Origin: an uncultured Lachnospiraceae bacterium | GTDB taxonomy: Bacteria > Bacillota > Clostridia > Lachnospirales > Lachnospiraceae | Direction: 5' to 3' | DNA length: 64,000 nt | Assembly (NCBI GenBank): GCA_947176065.1 | Contig: CAMWPB010000012.1 | Span: 1-64,000 of the forward strand | Part shown: piece after piece, positions 32,497 to 40,700 of the stretch | Numbering within the stretch: position 1 is the first letter of the stretch | Layout: the number at the start of each line of letters is the position of its first letter | Translations under genes and position numbers: made by a program | The notes under the pieces: model-generated | Seen by the model: the letters and a program-made list of their open reading frames with translations, nothing else | Told to the model about the DNA's origin: nothing | Databases searched by the model: none

Positions 32497-34149
32497 TCAA
32501 TGCTTTTTTCTCTTTTTGACAAAATCGGACAACACGCAGAGCAAAATCAGACACCACGAAAGAGCCAGCGCGCCAAGGAGCAGTACAGCGGTCTGCGGCA
32601 GGGGACCGAGAGCCTTGCCGTCTGTGGAGACATCCTTCTGGTCCAGGCGGTAGAGGGCGGTGACGTCCGCGTAAAGCCGTTCCATAAAGGCGGCGTCCAC
32701 CGTCTCGTGACGCCTCACGGAGGTCGCCACATTTTCTATGAGCTGTCCCGCCGCATTCCGGAGAGAGGCCGATCCGTTAAACACGGGCGTCACGAAGGTG
32801 TCCCCGGTATGGGCAAGAAGAAGCGTGGAAGCGTCGATTTTTATGTCGTAGTAGGTTTGGTTGTCCTCTCCCCGTCTACGCAGATAATCCTGATAGACAG
32901 GAGATTTCTGCGCCTTTAACGTGACGGGCAGATAACCTTCCGTCTGGGCGTAGCCGATCTGTACTTCGTCGGTCAGAAGATATTGGGCAAAAAGCCAGGA
33001 GGCCAGCACCTCCTGCGGATCGGCTTTGTTAAACACGCAGACCGATGGCCCCTGGGAAATCATCTGCGGATTTTCGGGATCGGTCTGGGGAACCATCCGC
33101 ACCGCCGTCTCGAAGTCCACAAAGGCGTCCTCGCTGATATCCGAGAGAGGCGCGTCGGCGCCCATCCATGTGGCGCCCGCCGTGGAGTCGATGGCGAACA
33201 CACACTGTCCCGCATTGAGGAAGTTGGCAGGATAGCTGGAAATTTTAAAGGTAGAGAAGGCGCCGCTTTCCACGTGATCTGCAATCTCGTACAATAATGC
33301 TTCGGTGGTATCGTTGAAAAGGCCGATATCACCTTCCGGCGTGGAATAATCCGCGCCCTGCTGTTTTAAGGTCTGGATCATCATATTGTCCGTGGACTTG
33401 TAGATGAAAGGAATCATCACGTTCTGTCCATTTAAGGCGAAGGTGCCGTCCTCATTTTTTGCGGTGGCCGCCTCAGACACCTCCCATATGAAATCCCAGG
33501 TCAGCACGTCGGGAAGCGTGTAGCCCAGCTTTTCCACATAATCCTTGTTGATATAGCAGCACTCGGTGGAGCGCATGTAGGGAATCGCGTAGTGTTGTTC
33601 CTCCAGCACGCATTCCGAGAGAAACTGGGGTACGATTTCTTCCTGCGCCGGTCCGTCATAGCGGAGCGCGCTGCCGCCAAGACCGTATTTGTCATCGGAA
33701 AAGAGCGCATCCAGAGGGATTACGGTATTTTTCCCGGTCATGTAGGTGGCGATGTGATCCGGGTAAGTGATGCAGACATTGGGGGTGGTGCCTGTGGCGA
33801 TGTTAGTGATCACATCGTTGAAGATCCTGCCATAGTCGGTGTAGAGCTTCATATTGACCTTGATATTGGGGTAAAGCGCCTCAAAATCGGTGATGGCCTT
33901 TTTGTAGACGTCGGTCTGGTTTTTGTTGGTGTCATTTTTCGCCCAGAAGGTGATCTCATAATTATTTGAGGCGTCAAATTCTTCAGGCACGGTGAAATCC
34001 GGCAGCGCTTTGGAGCCGTGGCAGCCGGTCAGTGTCAGCAGACAAACCCCGATGAAGCCAAGCGCGGCTCTCTTTTTTCGTTTTGCCTTTTCACTGATTC
34101 CCAGGTGGTTTTTCCTAAATAAAGGGTTCTTTGGGGAACAAATCTTCAT
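32497..34149 (-). CDS. Sugar-type extracellular solute-binding protein with C-terminal membrane anchor
   Basis: Start ATG 34149 (MKICSPKNPL) behind AGGAGG; the frame open to 34368 lacks a site and overlaps the permease. 550 residues. A hydrophobic segment and LTGCHG lipobox (about residues 35-45) precede SBP_bac_1 type 1 sequence (YEITFWAKNDTNKNQTDVYKKAITDFEALYPNIKVNMKLYTDYGRIFNDV ... GTTPNVCITYPDHIATY). After it comes a hydrophobic helix about 520-540 (AVLLLGALALSWCLILLCVL) with a KKRKKH tail, which ordinary binding proteins lack. Last gene of the CUT1 operon; start overlaps the permease stop by 4 bases. Confidence 0.85.
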   Translation of the reverse strand: MKICSPKNPLFRKNHLGISEKAKRKKRAALGFIGVCLLTLTGCHGSKALPDFTVPEEFDASNNYEITFWAKNDTNKNQTDVYKKAITDFEALYPNIKVNMKLYTDYGRIFNDVITNIATGTTPNVCITYPDHIATYMTGKNTVIPLDALFSDDKYGLGGSALRYDGPAQEEIVPQFLSECVLEEQHYAIPYMRSTECCYINKDYVEKLGYTLPDVLTWDFIWEVSEAATAKNEDGTFALNGQNVMIPFIYKSTDNMMIQTLKQQGADYSTPEGDIGLFNDTTEALLYEIADHVESGAFSTFKISSYPANFLNAGQCVFAIDSTAGATWMGADAPLSDISEDAFVDFETAVRMVPQTDPENPQMISQGPSVCVFNKADPQEVLASWLFAQYLLTDEVQIGYAQTEGYLPVTLKAQKSPVYQDYLRRRGEDNQTYYDIKIDASTLLLAHTGDTFVTPVFNGSASLRNAAGQLIENVATSVRRHETVDAAFMERLYADVTALYRLDQKDVSTDGKALGPLPQTAVLLLGALALSWCLILLCVLSDFVKKRKKH

Positions 34150-34979
34150 CCTTTGGTACCTCCTCTGGCAACGCCGGACATAATCTGTTTGCGGAACAGA
34201 AGAAACAGGATCACAAGCGGCAGGGAAATCACCACCACCGCAGCCATCATGGCGGGGATATTCGCCCGCCCGAATCCGTTTTCCCGGATTTCCTGTATGC
34301 CGTTGGAAACCAGATAGTAATCGGCATCGTCGGTGATCAGTCTCGGCCATACATAGGAATTCCAGCACTCGATGATTTTCAGGATCGTGATGGTGACCAG
34401 CGTGGGTCTGCAGATGGGAATCATAACCTTGCGCAGATACCGCAAGTCCGACGTGCCGTCCACCTTGGCGGCATAGTAGAGTTCGTCGGGAATCTGTGCA
34501 AAATTTTCCCGCAGCAGATAAATGTAAAACACCGAGGTCACAGAGGGCAGGATCAGGCCGGTGAAGGTGTTTCGCAGCTCCAGATTGGTGATGGTGGTAA
34601 AGTTGGTGATCACCACCAGTTCGTTCGGAATCATCATCAGCGCCAGAAACAGGGTGAACGCCATATCACGCCCTGCAAACCGCAGCCTTGCGAAGGCGAA
34701 GGCCGCCAGCGTAATGACGACAAGCATAATGGCTGTGGTGCCGACCGTAAACCAGAGTGTATTTAAAAGATACCGCCCCAGTGGAACGGTGGTAAAGGCG
34801 TCCGCATAATTCTGCAGGGTGGGAGACAGGGTAAAAAATTTCGGAATGTGCTCCGCGTTATAAGCGCCGTAGTCCTTTACCGAGGTCAGTACCATCCAGT
34901 AGAAGGGAAACAGCACGATCAGCGCCCAGAATCCCAGAAACGCATATGTGATTGTGGTGAGTAAACGATTTCTTTTCAT
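34146..34979 (-). CDS. CUT1 sugar ABC transporter permease (MalG/UgpE type)
   Basis: 277 residues with six helices. The conserved loop YYAAKVDGTSDLRYLRKVMIPICRPTLVTITIL carries the EAA-like (binding-protein-dependent permease) contact motif for the ATPase. Part of the four-gene operon; 17 bases separate it from the upstream permease and it overlaps the binding protein by 4 bases (ATGA). Imports oligosaccharide or glycerol-phosphate-type substrates with its partner. Confidence 0.92.
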   Translation of the reverse strand: MKRNRLLTTITYAFLGFWALIVLFPFYWMVLTSVKDYGAYNAEHIPKFFTLSPTLQNYADAFTTVPLGRYLLNTLWFTVGTTAIMLVVITLAAFAFARLRFAGRDMAFTLFLALMMIPNELVVITNFTTITNLELRNTFTGLILPSVTSVFYIYLLRENFAQIPDELYYAAKVDGTSDLRYLRKVMIPICRPTLVTITILKIIECWNSYVWPRLITDDADYYLVSNGIQEIRENGFGRANIPAMMAAVVVISLPLVILFLLFRKQIMSGVARGGTKG

Positions 34980-34996
34980 TTTGTATATTCCTTTTT

Positions 34997-35902
34997 TCAG
35001 TGGTAGTGCACATGCTTTTTGCTGACCAGCAGATTGATACAGGTGATGGTCAAAACGATGGCAAACAGGATAATCGCTGCCGCCGACGCGTAGGAAGGAT
35101 AGCCGCCGCTGTCCCGGTAGAGCATGTCGTACACATAGCCTACGATGGTGTTCATACCGGCGGCGTTCAGGTTGGTACCGAACAATGCCACCGCGTCGCT
35201 GTAGGCTTTGAATGCGCCGATAAAGCCTGTGATGACCAGATAGAAGAGCATGGGAGAGATCATGGGCAGGGTAATCTTAAAAAACATGCGGATACGTCCC
35301 GTGCCGTCCACTCTGGCAGCGTTGTAATAAACCGGATTGACTCCGGCGAGCGCACTTGTCAGAATCAGAATTTTAAATGGCATGACTACCCAGACTGTAT
35401 AAAAGCAGAGCACAAACATTTTCGCCCAATAGGGGCCTTCGATGAAGTCCACGGAGCTGCCGCCGAAAAAGTGGATCAGGAGGTTCACCAGACCGTCGGA
35501 GTAGGGTGTTTTTTTAAAGAGAATCATAAACACCAGACCGACCGCCAGCGTGTTTGTCACATAGGGCAGGAAAAAGACAGTCTGAAACAGCTCCTGCAAA
35601 GGCTTTATGGAGCTGAGCGCCACGGAGATCAAAAGTGCGAGCCCGGTGGAGACCGGCACGGTGATGATCACCAGAATAAAGGTGTTTTTCAGCGCCTGTA
35701 AAAAATAGGTGTCGTGCAGGACATAGGAATAATTGTAGCTGCCGGTGCCGAAAAAGGTCTGCGAGGCAGAGTTATATCCTTCCTCAAAGGAATAGATAAA
35801 TACGTCGATTAACGGATAGATCAGAAACGCGCCTAAAAACAGGAGCGCGGGCAGCAGGTAGAGCCAGCCCTTCAGGTTTTGCTTTTCCATAGGATTCTCC
35901 AT
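34997..35902 (-). CDS. CUT1 sugar ABC transporter permease (MalF/UgpA type)
   Basis: 301 residues, six predicted helices; opens WLYLLPALLFLGAFLIYPLIDVFIYSFEEGY, the family's start, and has the ATPase-contact loop NPVYYNAARVDGTGRIRMFFKITLPMISPMLFY. Forms the channel heterodimer with the MalG-type permease. Starts 12 bases after the ATPase gene. Confidence 0.92.
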   Translation of the reverse strand: MENPMEKQNLKGWLYLLPALLFLGAFLIYPLIDVFIYSFEEGYNSASQTFFGTGSYNYSYVLHDTYFLQALKNTFILVIITVPVSTGLALLISVALSSIKPLQELFQTVFFLPYVTNTLAVGLVFMILFKKTPYSDGLVNLLIHFFGGSSVDFIEGPYWAKMFVLCFYTVWVVMPFKILILTSALAGVNPVYYNAARVDGTGRIRMFFKITLPMISPMLFYLVITGFIGAFKAYSDAVALFGTNLNAAGMNTIVGYVYDMLYRDSGGYPSYASAAAIILFAIVLTITCINLLVSKKHVHYH

Positions 35903-35914
35903 TCCAAATTTGTG

Positions 35915-37024
35915 TCAGGCGGTTTCAAAGGGAATACGCGTTCCTGTGGTCTGGTCGAAGAGAAAGACCTTCCGCGGTTTCAGCAGAAAGCACACGTTAT
36001 CGCCAGACAGATGCTCGCAGCTTTCCGCGTCCACAATGGAGCGGATCACGGGATTTTGCGATGCGGGATGGGTGGAGACGATGCTCACGTCCCGTCCCAT
36101 GACCTCCGGCCTGCTTAGGCGGCAGGTAAAGGAGCCGTTTTCCGACAGGATAAAGCCCTCCGGGCGGATGCCCACATGCACCGGCTGGTCAGGTATATCT
36201 TTCAGTGTAAGAACCGCCTCTTCCCCGATGAAAAGGGAGCCCTTTTCCACCCTGCCCTCAAAGAGGTTGATGGGCGGCGTTCCAAGGAATTTCGCCACGA
36301 ATAAATTGGCGGGATCGTCGTATACCTCCTGCGGTTTTCCGATCTGATGCACCAGCCCGTCCTTCATTACTACGATGAGATCGGAAATGCTCATGGCCTC
36401 GTCCTGATCGTGGGTCACAAAGATGGTGGTGATGGCGGTTTTTTTCTGGATACGGCGTATTTCCTCGCGGGTCTGGAGTCTGAGTCTGGCGTCCAGATTG
36501 GAGAGGGGCTCGTCCAGAAGAAGCACCCGGGGGAGCTTTACAAGCGCCCTTGCGATGGCCACGCGCTGCTGCTGGCCGCCGGATAACTCCGCCGGTTTCC
36601 GGTCGAGAAGATCGCCGATCTGCACAAGTCCAGCGGCCTCTTCCACACGGGCACGCATTTCTTCTTTTGAGAGCTTATCCGCGCCTTTTAAGTTTTCCAG
36701 AGGAAAGCGGATGTTCTGCTCCACATTTAAGTGGGGATAAAGCGCGTAATTTTGGAAGACCATGCCAACGCCCCGTTTTTGCGGGGTAAGCGGGGTGACG
36801 TCCTCTTCGTCAAAAAAAATCTGCCCCTCCGTGGGTTTTTGCAGACCGCAGATCAGGTTGAGGGTGGTGCTTTTTCCGCAGCCAGAAGGCCCTAAAAGAC
36901 CTACCAGTCTGCCGTCGGGTATCTCAAAGGTAAAGTCGTTTACGGCAGTAACGTCTTCTTTCTTTTTCGCGCCCCTGCCACGGCCGGGGAATTTTTTCGT
37001 CAGGTGAGAGAGAACGATTTTCAT
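35915..37024 (-). CDS. CUT1 ABC transporter ATPase (MsmK/UgpC/MalK type)
   Basis: Start ATG 37024 (MKIVLSHLTKKFPGRGRG); the frame extends upstream to 37072. 369 residues. Walker A GPSGCGKSTTLNLICG, signature LSGGQQQRVAIARAL, Walker B VLLLDEPLSNLDA, switch His in VTHDQDEA. The C-terminal TOBE region (about 240-369: HVGIRPEGFIL...) is the regulatory domain of this class. An insert, GRGRGAKKKEDV, in the N-terminal strand is unusual. First of the transporter genes; its upstream neighbour is the FRG-domain gene. Confidence 0.92.
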   Translation of the reverse strand: MKIVLSHLTKKFPGRGRGAKKKEDVTAVNDFTFEIPDGRLVGLLGPSGCGKSTTLNLICGLQKPTEGQIFFDEEDVTPLTPQKRGVGMVFQNYALYPHLNVEQNIRFPLENLKGADKLSKEEMRARVEEAAGLVQIGDLLDRKPAELSGGQQQRVAIARALVKLPRVLLLDEPLSNLDARLRLQTREEIRRIQKKTAITTIFVTHDQDEAMSISDLIVVMKDGLVHQIGKPQEVYDDPANLFVAKFLGTPPINLFEGRVEKGSLFIGEEAVLTLKDIPDQPVHVGIRPEGFILSENGSFTCRLSRPEVMGRDVSIVSTHPASQNPVIRSIVDAESCEHLSGDNVCFLLKPRKVFLFDQTTGTRIPFETA

Positions 37025-37108
37025 GTTTGTGAAATCCTTTCTTTGTCGGTGCGGAATATGCGATGTGAACACACGGCGTTTTAAATGTCGTTGTCAGGGA
37101 ACGGTTAC

Positions 37109-37858
37109 CTAGATTCCGTATTCATCCCTTAAATCCGCGGAAATATGATCCAGATCGGGATAGACGAAGCTCTCCGTGATACCGAGCACCCGGAGGCTTT
37201 CGATAAAGTATTTCTTCCGCTCACATGGGATAATGATCTTGTAGAGCATATTTTCGTCGCAGATCTCCTCCAGATGCTTCAGCGAGTTGTGGACGGTAAA
37301 GTTGGAGTGCTGGGAGTACATGCGCAGATTGTTTTCCGTGGAGCTGCAGGCCAGAATACGGTTTGTCAGCTCGTGGTTGTGGTGGGCATGTTTGAAAGCG
37401 GGCAGCAGCATTTCCTGTGTGGTGTCCGCGTCGATGGGATAGATGCAGTTGCCGAAGCCCTCCTGTTCATTTAAAAGACCCGGAGCCAGCACCCAGACAC
37501 AGCCGTCCGTATCGGGCAGTTCCCGATAAGTTTCCGTGGCGAAAAACACCGCGATCAGGGGAGACTGGCTCCAGTCCAGCATCCTTGTGGGAAGACCGTA
37601 GTGCTGCATCAAGGACACCCAGCCAGCGTAGTTGTGCTTGGCCGGAGGATTGTCTATGATCTGTCTGGCCCGGGTGTAGAAGTCGTTGGTGATATAGCGC
37701 TCGGCGTCAAGCCGCTTTTGGCTTCGCTGGATGGAAGGAATCAGCGTAAGAGATGCGTTTTCCTCCCCGCGGTACCAGAGGCGCACGCCGTGCTCCTGAT
37801 ATAAACTGTTGACGAACTGCAGCAGCTCGTCTATGGTCCGTATTTCCTGTATAATCAT
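37109..37858 (-). CDS. FRG-domain protein
   Basis: Start ATG 37858 behind GGAGAAA; 249 residues. The motif LWYRGEENASLTLIPSIQR near residues 24-45 identifies the FRG domain (PF08867), with WVSLMQHYGLPTRMLDWSQSPLIAVFFA further on. The domain's function is unknown and it is found in diverse contexts, including phage-defence and toxin loci. 84 bases precede the CUT1 ATPase start on the same strand, so cotranscription is possible but not certain. No signal peptide or helix. Confidence 0.87.
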   Translation of the reverse strand: MIIQEIRTIDELLQFVNSLYQEHGVRLWYRGEENASLTLIPSIQRSQKRLDAERYITNDFYTRARQIIDNPPAKHNYAGWVSLMQHYGLPTRMLDWSQSPLIAVFFATETYRELPDTDGCVWVLAPGLLNEQEGFGNCIYPIDADTTQEMLLPAFKHAHHNHELTNRILACSSTENNLRMYSQHSNFTVHNSLKHLEEICDENMLYKIIIPCERKKYFIESLRVLGITESFVYPDLDHISADLRDEYGI

Positions 37859-37964
37859 AGTTTCTCCATTATTTCGCTGGACGTGACAGTCCCTTTTTGT
37901 CATAATGATTATAGAAGATTTTGGAAGGATGTACAAGGGTTAATCAAAAATGGCAGAATTACTG

Positions 37965-38030
37965 ATCGGTGATTATGTTTGATACAGAATCGAATGTAGT
38001 CACCGATATTTATATTGGGCTTGTTATAAT
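37965..38030 (+). promoter_or_regulatory. Inverted repeat and extended -10 upstream of HTH-kinase gene
   Basis: ATCGGTGA (37965-37972) and TCACCGAT (38000-38007) are perfect 8-base arms with 27 bases between. TGTTATAAT (38022-38030) is an extended -10 about 55 bases before ATG 38089. The dyad may be the operator of the encoded HTH or of the divergent FRG gene. Confidence 0.5.
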
Positions 38031-38088
38031 AAATCGAAGTGATTATTAAAACAATAGTTACCATATATCTACGGAGCGGGTGGTGTCG

Positions 38089-39273
38089 ATGAAATACGAA
38101 AATGCATCTGATATTCTGCCGGAGGAACTGCTTTCCATGATTCAGGAACACTATGACGGCGGCTATGTGTATATACCAAAGAAAACTGGCTGTGGGATCA
38201 GAAGGCAGACAGACTATAAAAATGAGCTGGAGAAACGCAATCAGCATATTTATTTAATGCATCTTGAAGGCAGAACGAACGGACAGCTTGGAAATATCTA
38301 TCATCTGTCGGAGTCGAGTATCAGAAGAATTATTGCAAAGGAAAAGGCAGGTTATCAGGAAATGCAGGGAATCATAGAGGAGATTGTGCCCTTATGGGGA
38401 ATGGAGAACAGACAGGTACGGCAAATATACCCCTCAGTCTGGGAAATCAACCATACTTATGTGGTAAAAAGATATGACGACAAAGAGCAGCTGGAAAGAA
38501 ATATCAAAATCCTGCATATACTGTCAGCCAGCAGCATTCCGGTCGCAGATTTGATTCCTGCCAAAAACGGGGATGATTATGTTGTATATAAGGATGCTTA
38601 TTTCCTCATGTCCGGTAAATTGCGGGGGAGCAACATTGCCGATATCAAGGATCCGGCGATAGCTTATCAAATGGGATGCGCCATTGCGCGGCTGCACAGG
38701 GCGTTTATCAATTGCGAAAAGGAAATGGAATTTTGGGATAACAGCCTGATAAAAGAGATGAGGGGATGGGTTCGGGAAACATTGGCAAATAGCGAGTGGC
38801 AGATGGTTAGCCAGGAGGAGTATGCAGAAACGGTAAAAGCGCTGGAGGCCGTGTATGACGATCTGCCAAAGCAGTTGATTCACAGGGATGTACATTTCGG
38901 GAATTTCCTGTTTTATGAAGGGGAGCTCTCAGGCTATATAGATTTTGACCTGAGCCAGAGGAATATCAGAATATTTGATATCTGTTATTTTCTGACGGGA
39001 CTGCTTTCGGAAGAGACGGACGATGCCTTTACAAAAAAGGAATGGCTCGAAAGTGTGAAATCCGTAGTTGCGGGATATGAGAGCAGCCTTCCACTCTCGG
39101 AGAAAGAAAAAAGTGCAATTCCGTGCGTGATGGAATGTATCGAAATGTTATGCGCGGCGTATTTCGTTCGTGTGAAGGATACAAAGCGGGCAGATGACGC
39201 CTGCCGGATATGCCGTTTGATACAAAGCGGCGAGAGCGATATTTACGCGTCTGTCGGGCACCCGTCTTTTTGA
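38089..39273 (+). CDS. CD3324-type HTH domain fused to aminoglycoside-phosphotransferase-like kinase
   Basis: ATG 38089 follows GGAGCGGGTGG; 394 residues. Residues about 1-95 match the stand-alone CD3324-type Mor-like helix-turn-helix family: ASDILPEELLSMIQEHYDGGYVYIPKK, then YLMHLEGRTNGQLGNIYHLSESSIRRII. Residues about 110-390 are an APH/choline-kinase fold: nucleotide lysine in TYVVKRYDD, catalytic loop LIHRDVHFGNFLF, and metal Asp in GYIDFDLSQRNIRIFDI. The fusion suggests a kinase acting on a small molecule while its own DNA-binding domain regulates transcription. It might be drug modifying or merely a metabolite kinase. Confidence 0.82.
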   Translation: MKYENASDILPEELLSMIQEHYDGGYVYIPKKTGCGIRRQTDYKNELEKRNQHIYLMHLEGRTNGQLGNIYHLSESSIRRIIAKEKAGYQEMQGIIEEIVPLWGMENRQVRQIYPSVWEINHTYVVKRYDDKEQLERNIKILHILSASSIPVADLIPAKNGDDYVVYKDAYFLMSGKLRGSNIADIKDPAIAYQMGCAIARLHRAFINCEKEMEFWDNSLIKEMRGWVRETLANSEWQMVSQEEYAETVKALEAVYDDLPKQLIHRDVHFGNFLFYEGELSGYIDFDLSQRNIRIFDICYFLTGLLSEETDDAFTKKEWLESVKSVVAGYESSLPLSEKEKSAIPCVMECIEMLCAAYFVRVKDTKRADDACRICRLIQSGESDIYASVGHPSF

Positions 39274-39282
39274 GGGTACGAT

Positions 39283-39891
39283 ATGATCGCATGTACGATA
39301 AACGGCATAAGTTTGAGCCTGCATACGGAGAAAACGTTGTTTTCACCGAACGGTATTGATAAAGGGACACTGGCTATGTTGTCAAATGCGGACTTTCAGT
39401 CCGGGCAGAAAATATTGGATCTGGGGTGCGGATATGGCGTAGTCGGCATCTATGCGGCACAATTCACGGGTGCGGAAAATGTGACGATGGTCGATATCGA
39501 TCCTGTTGCAGTTACCTGTGCAAAAAGGAATGCCATTAATAATCTGCAAAACGTTCATATCTTTCAAAGCGATGGCTTTGCTCATGTCATGGAACGGAAT
39601 TTTGACTGGATTCTGTCAAATCCCCCTTATCATGCGGATTTCAGTGTACCGAAAGCGTTTATAGAAGAAGGATATCGGCATCTAAAGTATGGCGGCTGTA
39701 TGATCATGGTCACTAAGCGGTATCAATGGTATAAGAATAAGTTGAAATCTGTTTTCGGAGGAGTTAAAGTAATAGAAGAGAACGGCTATTTTGTTTTTAT
39801 TTCGCAGAAGAGGGCGGTGCGTAAAACGGAAAGTAAAAATAGGCAGAAACTTTCAAAGAAACTGCGGCGTAAATATTTTGCAGACTGTTAA
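39283..39891 (+). CDS. Class I SAM-dependent methyltransferase (MTS/RsmC-like)
   Basis: 202 residues. SAM motif I ILDLGCGYGVVGIYAAQ, motif II MVDIDPVAVTCAKRNA and the N6/N2 catalytic motif NPPYHADFSVPKAF identify a small-methyltransferase-domain (MTS) enzyme of the RsmC/RlmG type, which methylates guanine N2 in rRNA. It starts 9 bases after the kinase fusion and overlaps no neighbour; the coding sequence is AT-richer than the carbohydrate genes. Likely cotranscribed with the HTH-kinase gene. Confidence 0.87.
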   Translation: MIACTINGISLSLHTEKTLFSPNGIDKGTLAMLSNADFQSGQKILDLGCGYGVVGIYAAQFTGAENVTMVDIDPVAVTCAKRNAINNLQNVHIFQSDGFAHVMERNFDWILSNPPYHADFSVPKAFIEEGYRHLKYGGCMIMVTKRYQWYKNKLKSVFGGVKVIEENGYFVFISQKRAVRKTESKNRQKLSKKLRRKYFADC

Positions 39892-39927
39892 TCACCTGAA
39901 TGAGGTGGTTGAAGAAAAATTGAAAGT

Positions 39928-39969
39928 AGCAAATCTGCTGTTGTATGTTTATAGCAAATTTGCTATAAT
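39928..39969 (+). promoter_or_regulatory. Promoter and operators of the toxin-antitoxin operon
   Basis: TTGTAT (39941-39946), 17 bases, TATAAT (39964-39969). An 18-base perfect palindrome, TATAGCAAATTTGCTATA (39950-39967), covers the spacer and -10, with a second imperfect copy AGCAAATCTGCT at 39928-39939. Paired operators suit XRE antitoxin autoregulation. Confidence 0.85.
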
Positions 39970-39991
39970 TTGAGTGAGATAAGGGAATAGT

Positions 39992-40351
39992 ATGTACGAG
40001 ATTGAATTTTATGAAGATAAAAATGGGAAATCTGAAGTCGCAGATTTTATTAAAGAACTTAGTCGAAAGTCTTCTACGAAGAAGGATAGTCGCATTAATT
40101 TTAACAAAATTGTGGCTTATTTGGATTTGCTTGAAGAATTTGGTACAAGAGTGGGGGAACCGGTTACCAAGCATTTAGAAGGCGAGATTTGGGAACTCAG
40201 GCCATTGAGGAACAGATTTCTATATGCGTACTATAAAGATAACAAATTTATAATTCTGCACCACTTTATCAAAAAGACACAGAAAACTCCGAAAAGGGAG
40301 TTAGAACAAGCCAAGAAAAATTTAGCGGATTATTTGGAAAGGAATGGTTGA
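39992..40351 (+). CDS. RelE/HigB-like toxin
   Basis: 119 residues of the phage-derived Gp49-like/HigB (type II toxin RelE/ParE superfamily) group: EIEFYEDKNGKSEVADFIKEL at the start, then LLEEFGTRVGEPVTKHLEGEIWELRPLRNRFLYAYYKDNKFIILHHFIKKTQKTP, the RelE fold with the family's basic-aromatic strand. Expected to be an mRNA interferase acting at the ribosome. First gene of an operon with an XRE antitoxin, and the order toxin-antitoxin is the HigBA one. Confidence 0.9.
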   Translation: MYEIEFYEDKNGKSEVADFIKELSRKSSTKKDSRINFNKIVAYLDLLEEFGTRVGEPVTKHLEGEIWELRPLRNRFLYAYYKDNKFIILHHFIKKTQKTPKRELEQAKKNLADYLERNG

Positions 40352-40352
40352 T

Positions 40353-40628
40353 ATGCCTACATGGAATGAATTAAAAAGCGATCTGTCTTTGAGTCAGGAA
40401 GACTTAAATGCTATTGAGTTGGAAAAAGACTTAATCCGTACAATGATTAAGATAAGGGAGGAAAAAGGACTTACACAGTCCCAGCTGGCGGAAATGTGTA
40501 ACGTCAAACAACCAGTCATCGCCAGAATGGAATCGTCTGTTCACTCTCCCCAAATTGACAGCCTGTTAAGAATATTGACACCGTTGGGATATACTTTACA
40601 GATTGTTCCAATAGCAAAAAAGCAGTGA
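40353..40628 (+). CDS. XRE-family antitoxin
   Basis: Start ATG 40353 follows GGAAAGGA by 9 bases; an earlier ATG at 40344 overlaps the toxin by 8. 91 residues. Helix-turn-helix: DLIRTMIKIREEKGLTQSQLAEMCNVKQPVIARMES, followed by LLRILTPLGYTLQIVPI. Neutralises the toxin and represses the operon at the palindrome 39950-39967. Confidence 0.9.
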   Translation: MPTWNELKSDLSLSQEDLNAIELEKDLIRTMIKIREEKGLTQSQLAEMCNVKQPVIARMESSVHSPQIDSLLRILTPLGYTLQIVPIAKKQ

Positions 40629-40700
40629 TTCATAAAATATGGTCGATTTTAAGTCTGGGACAGGAAACGGATAGCTGGAAAAAGAATGGAGGAAAATGCA

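Noticed and set aside
38089..39273. Considered as a proven aminoglycoside resistance gene
   Set aside because: The kinase fold is shared by many metabolite kinases; without close identity to a known resistance enzyme a drug role is not supported.
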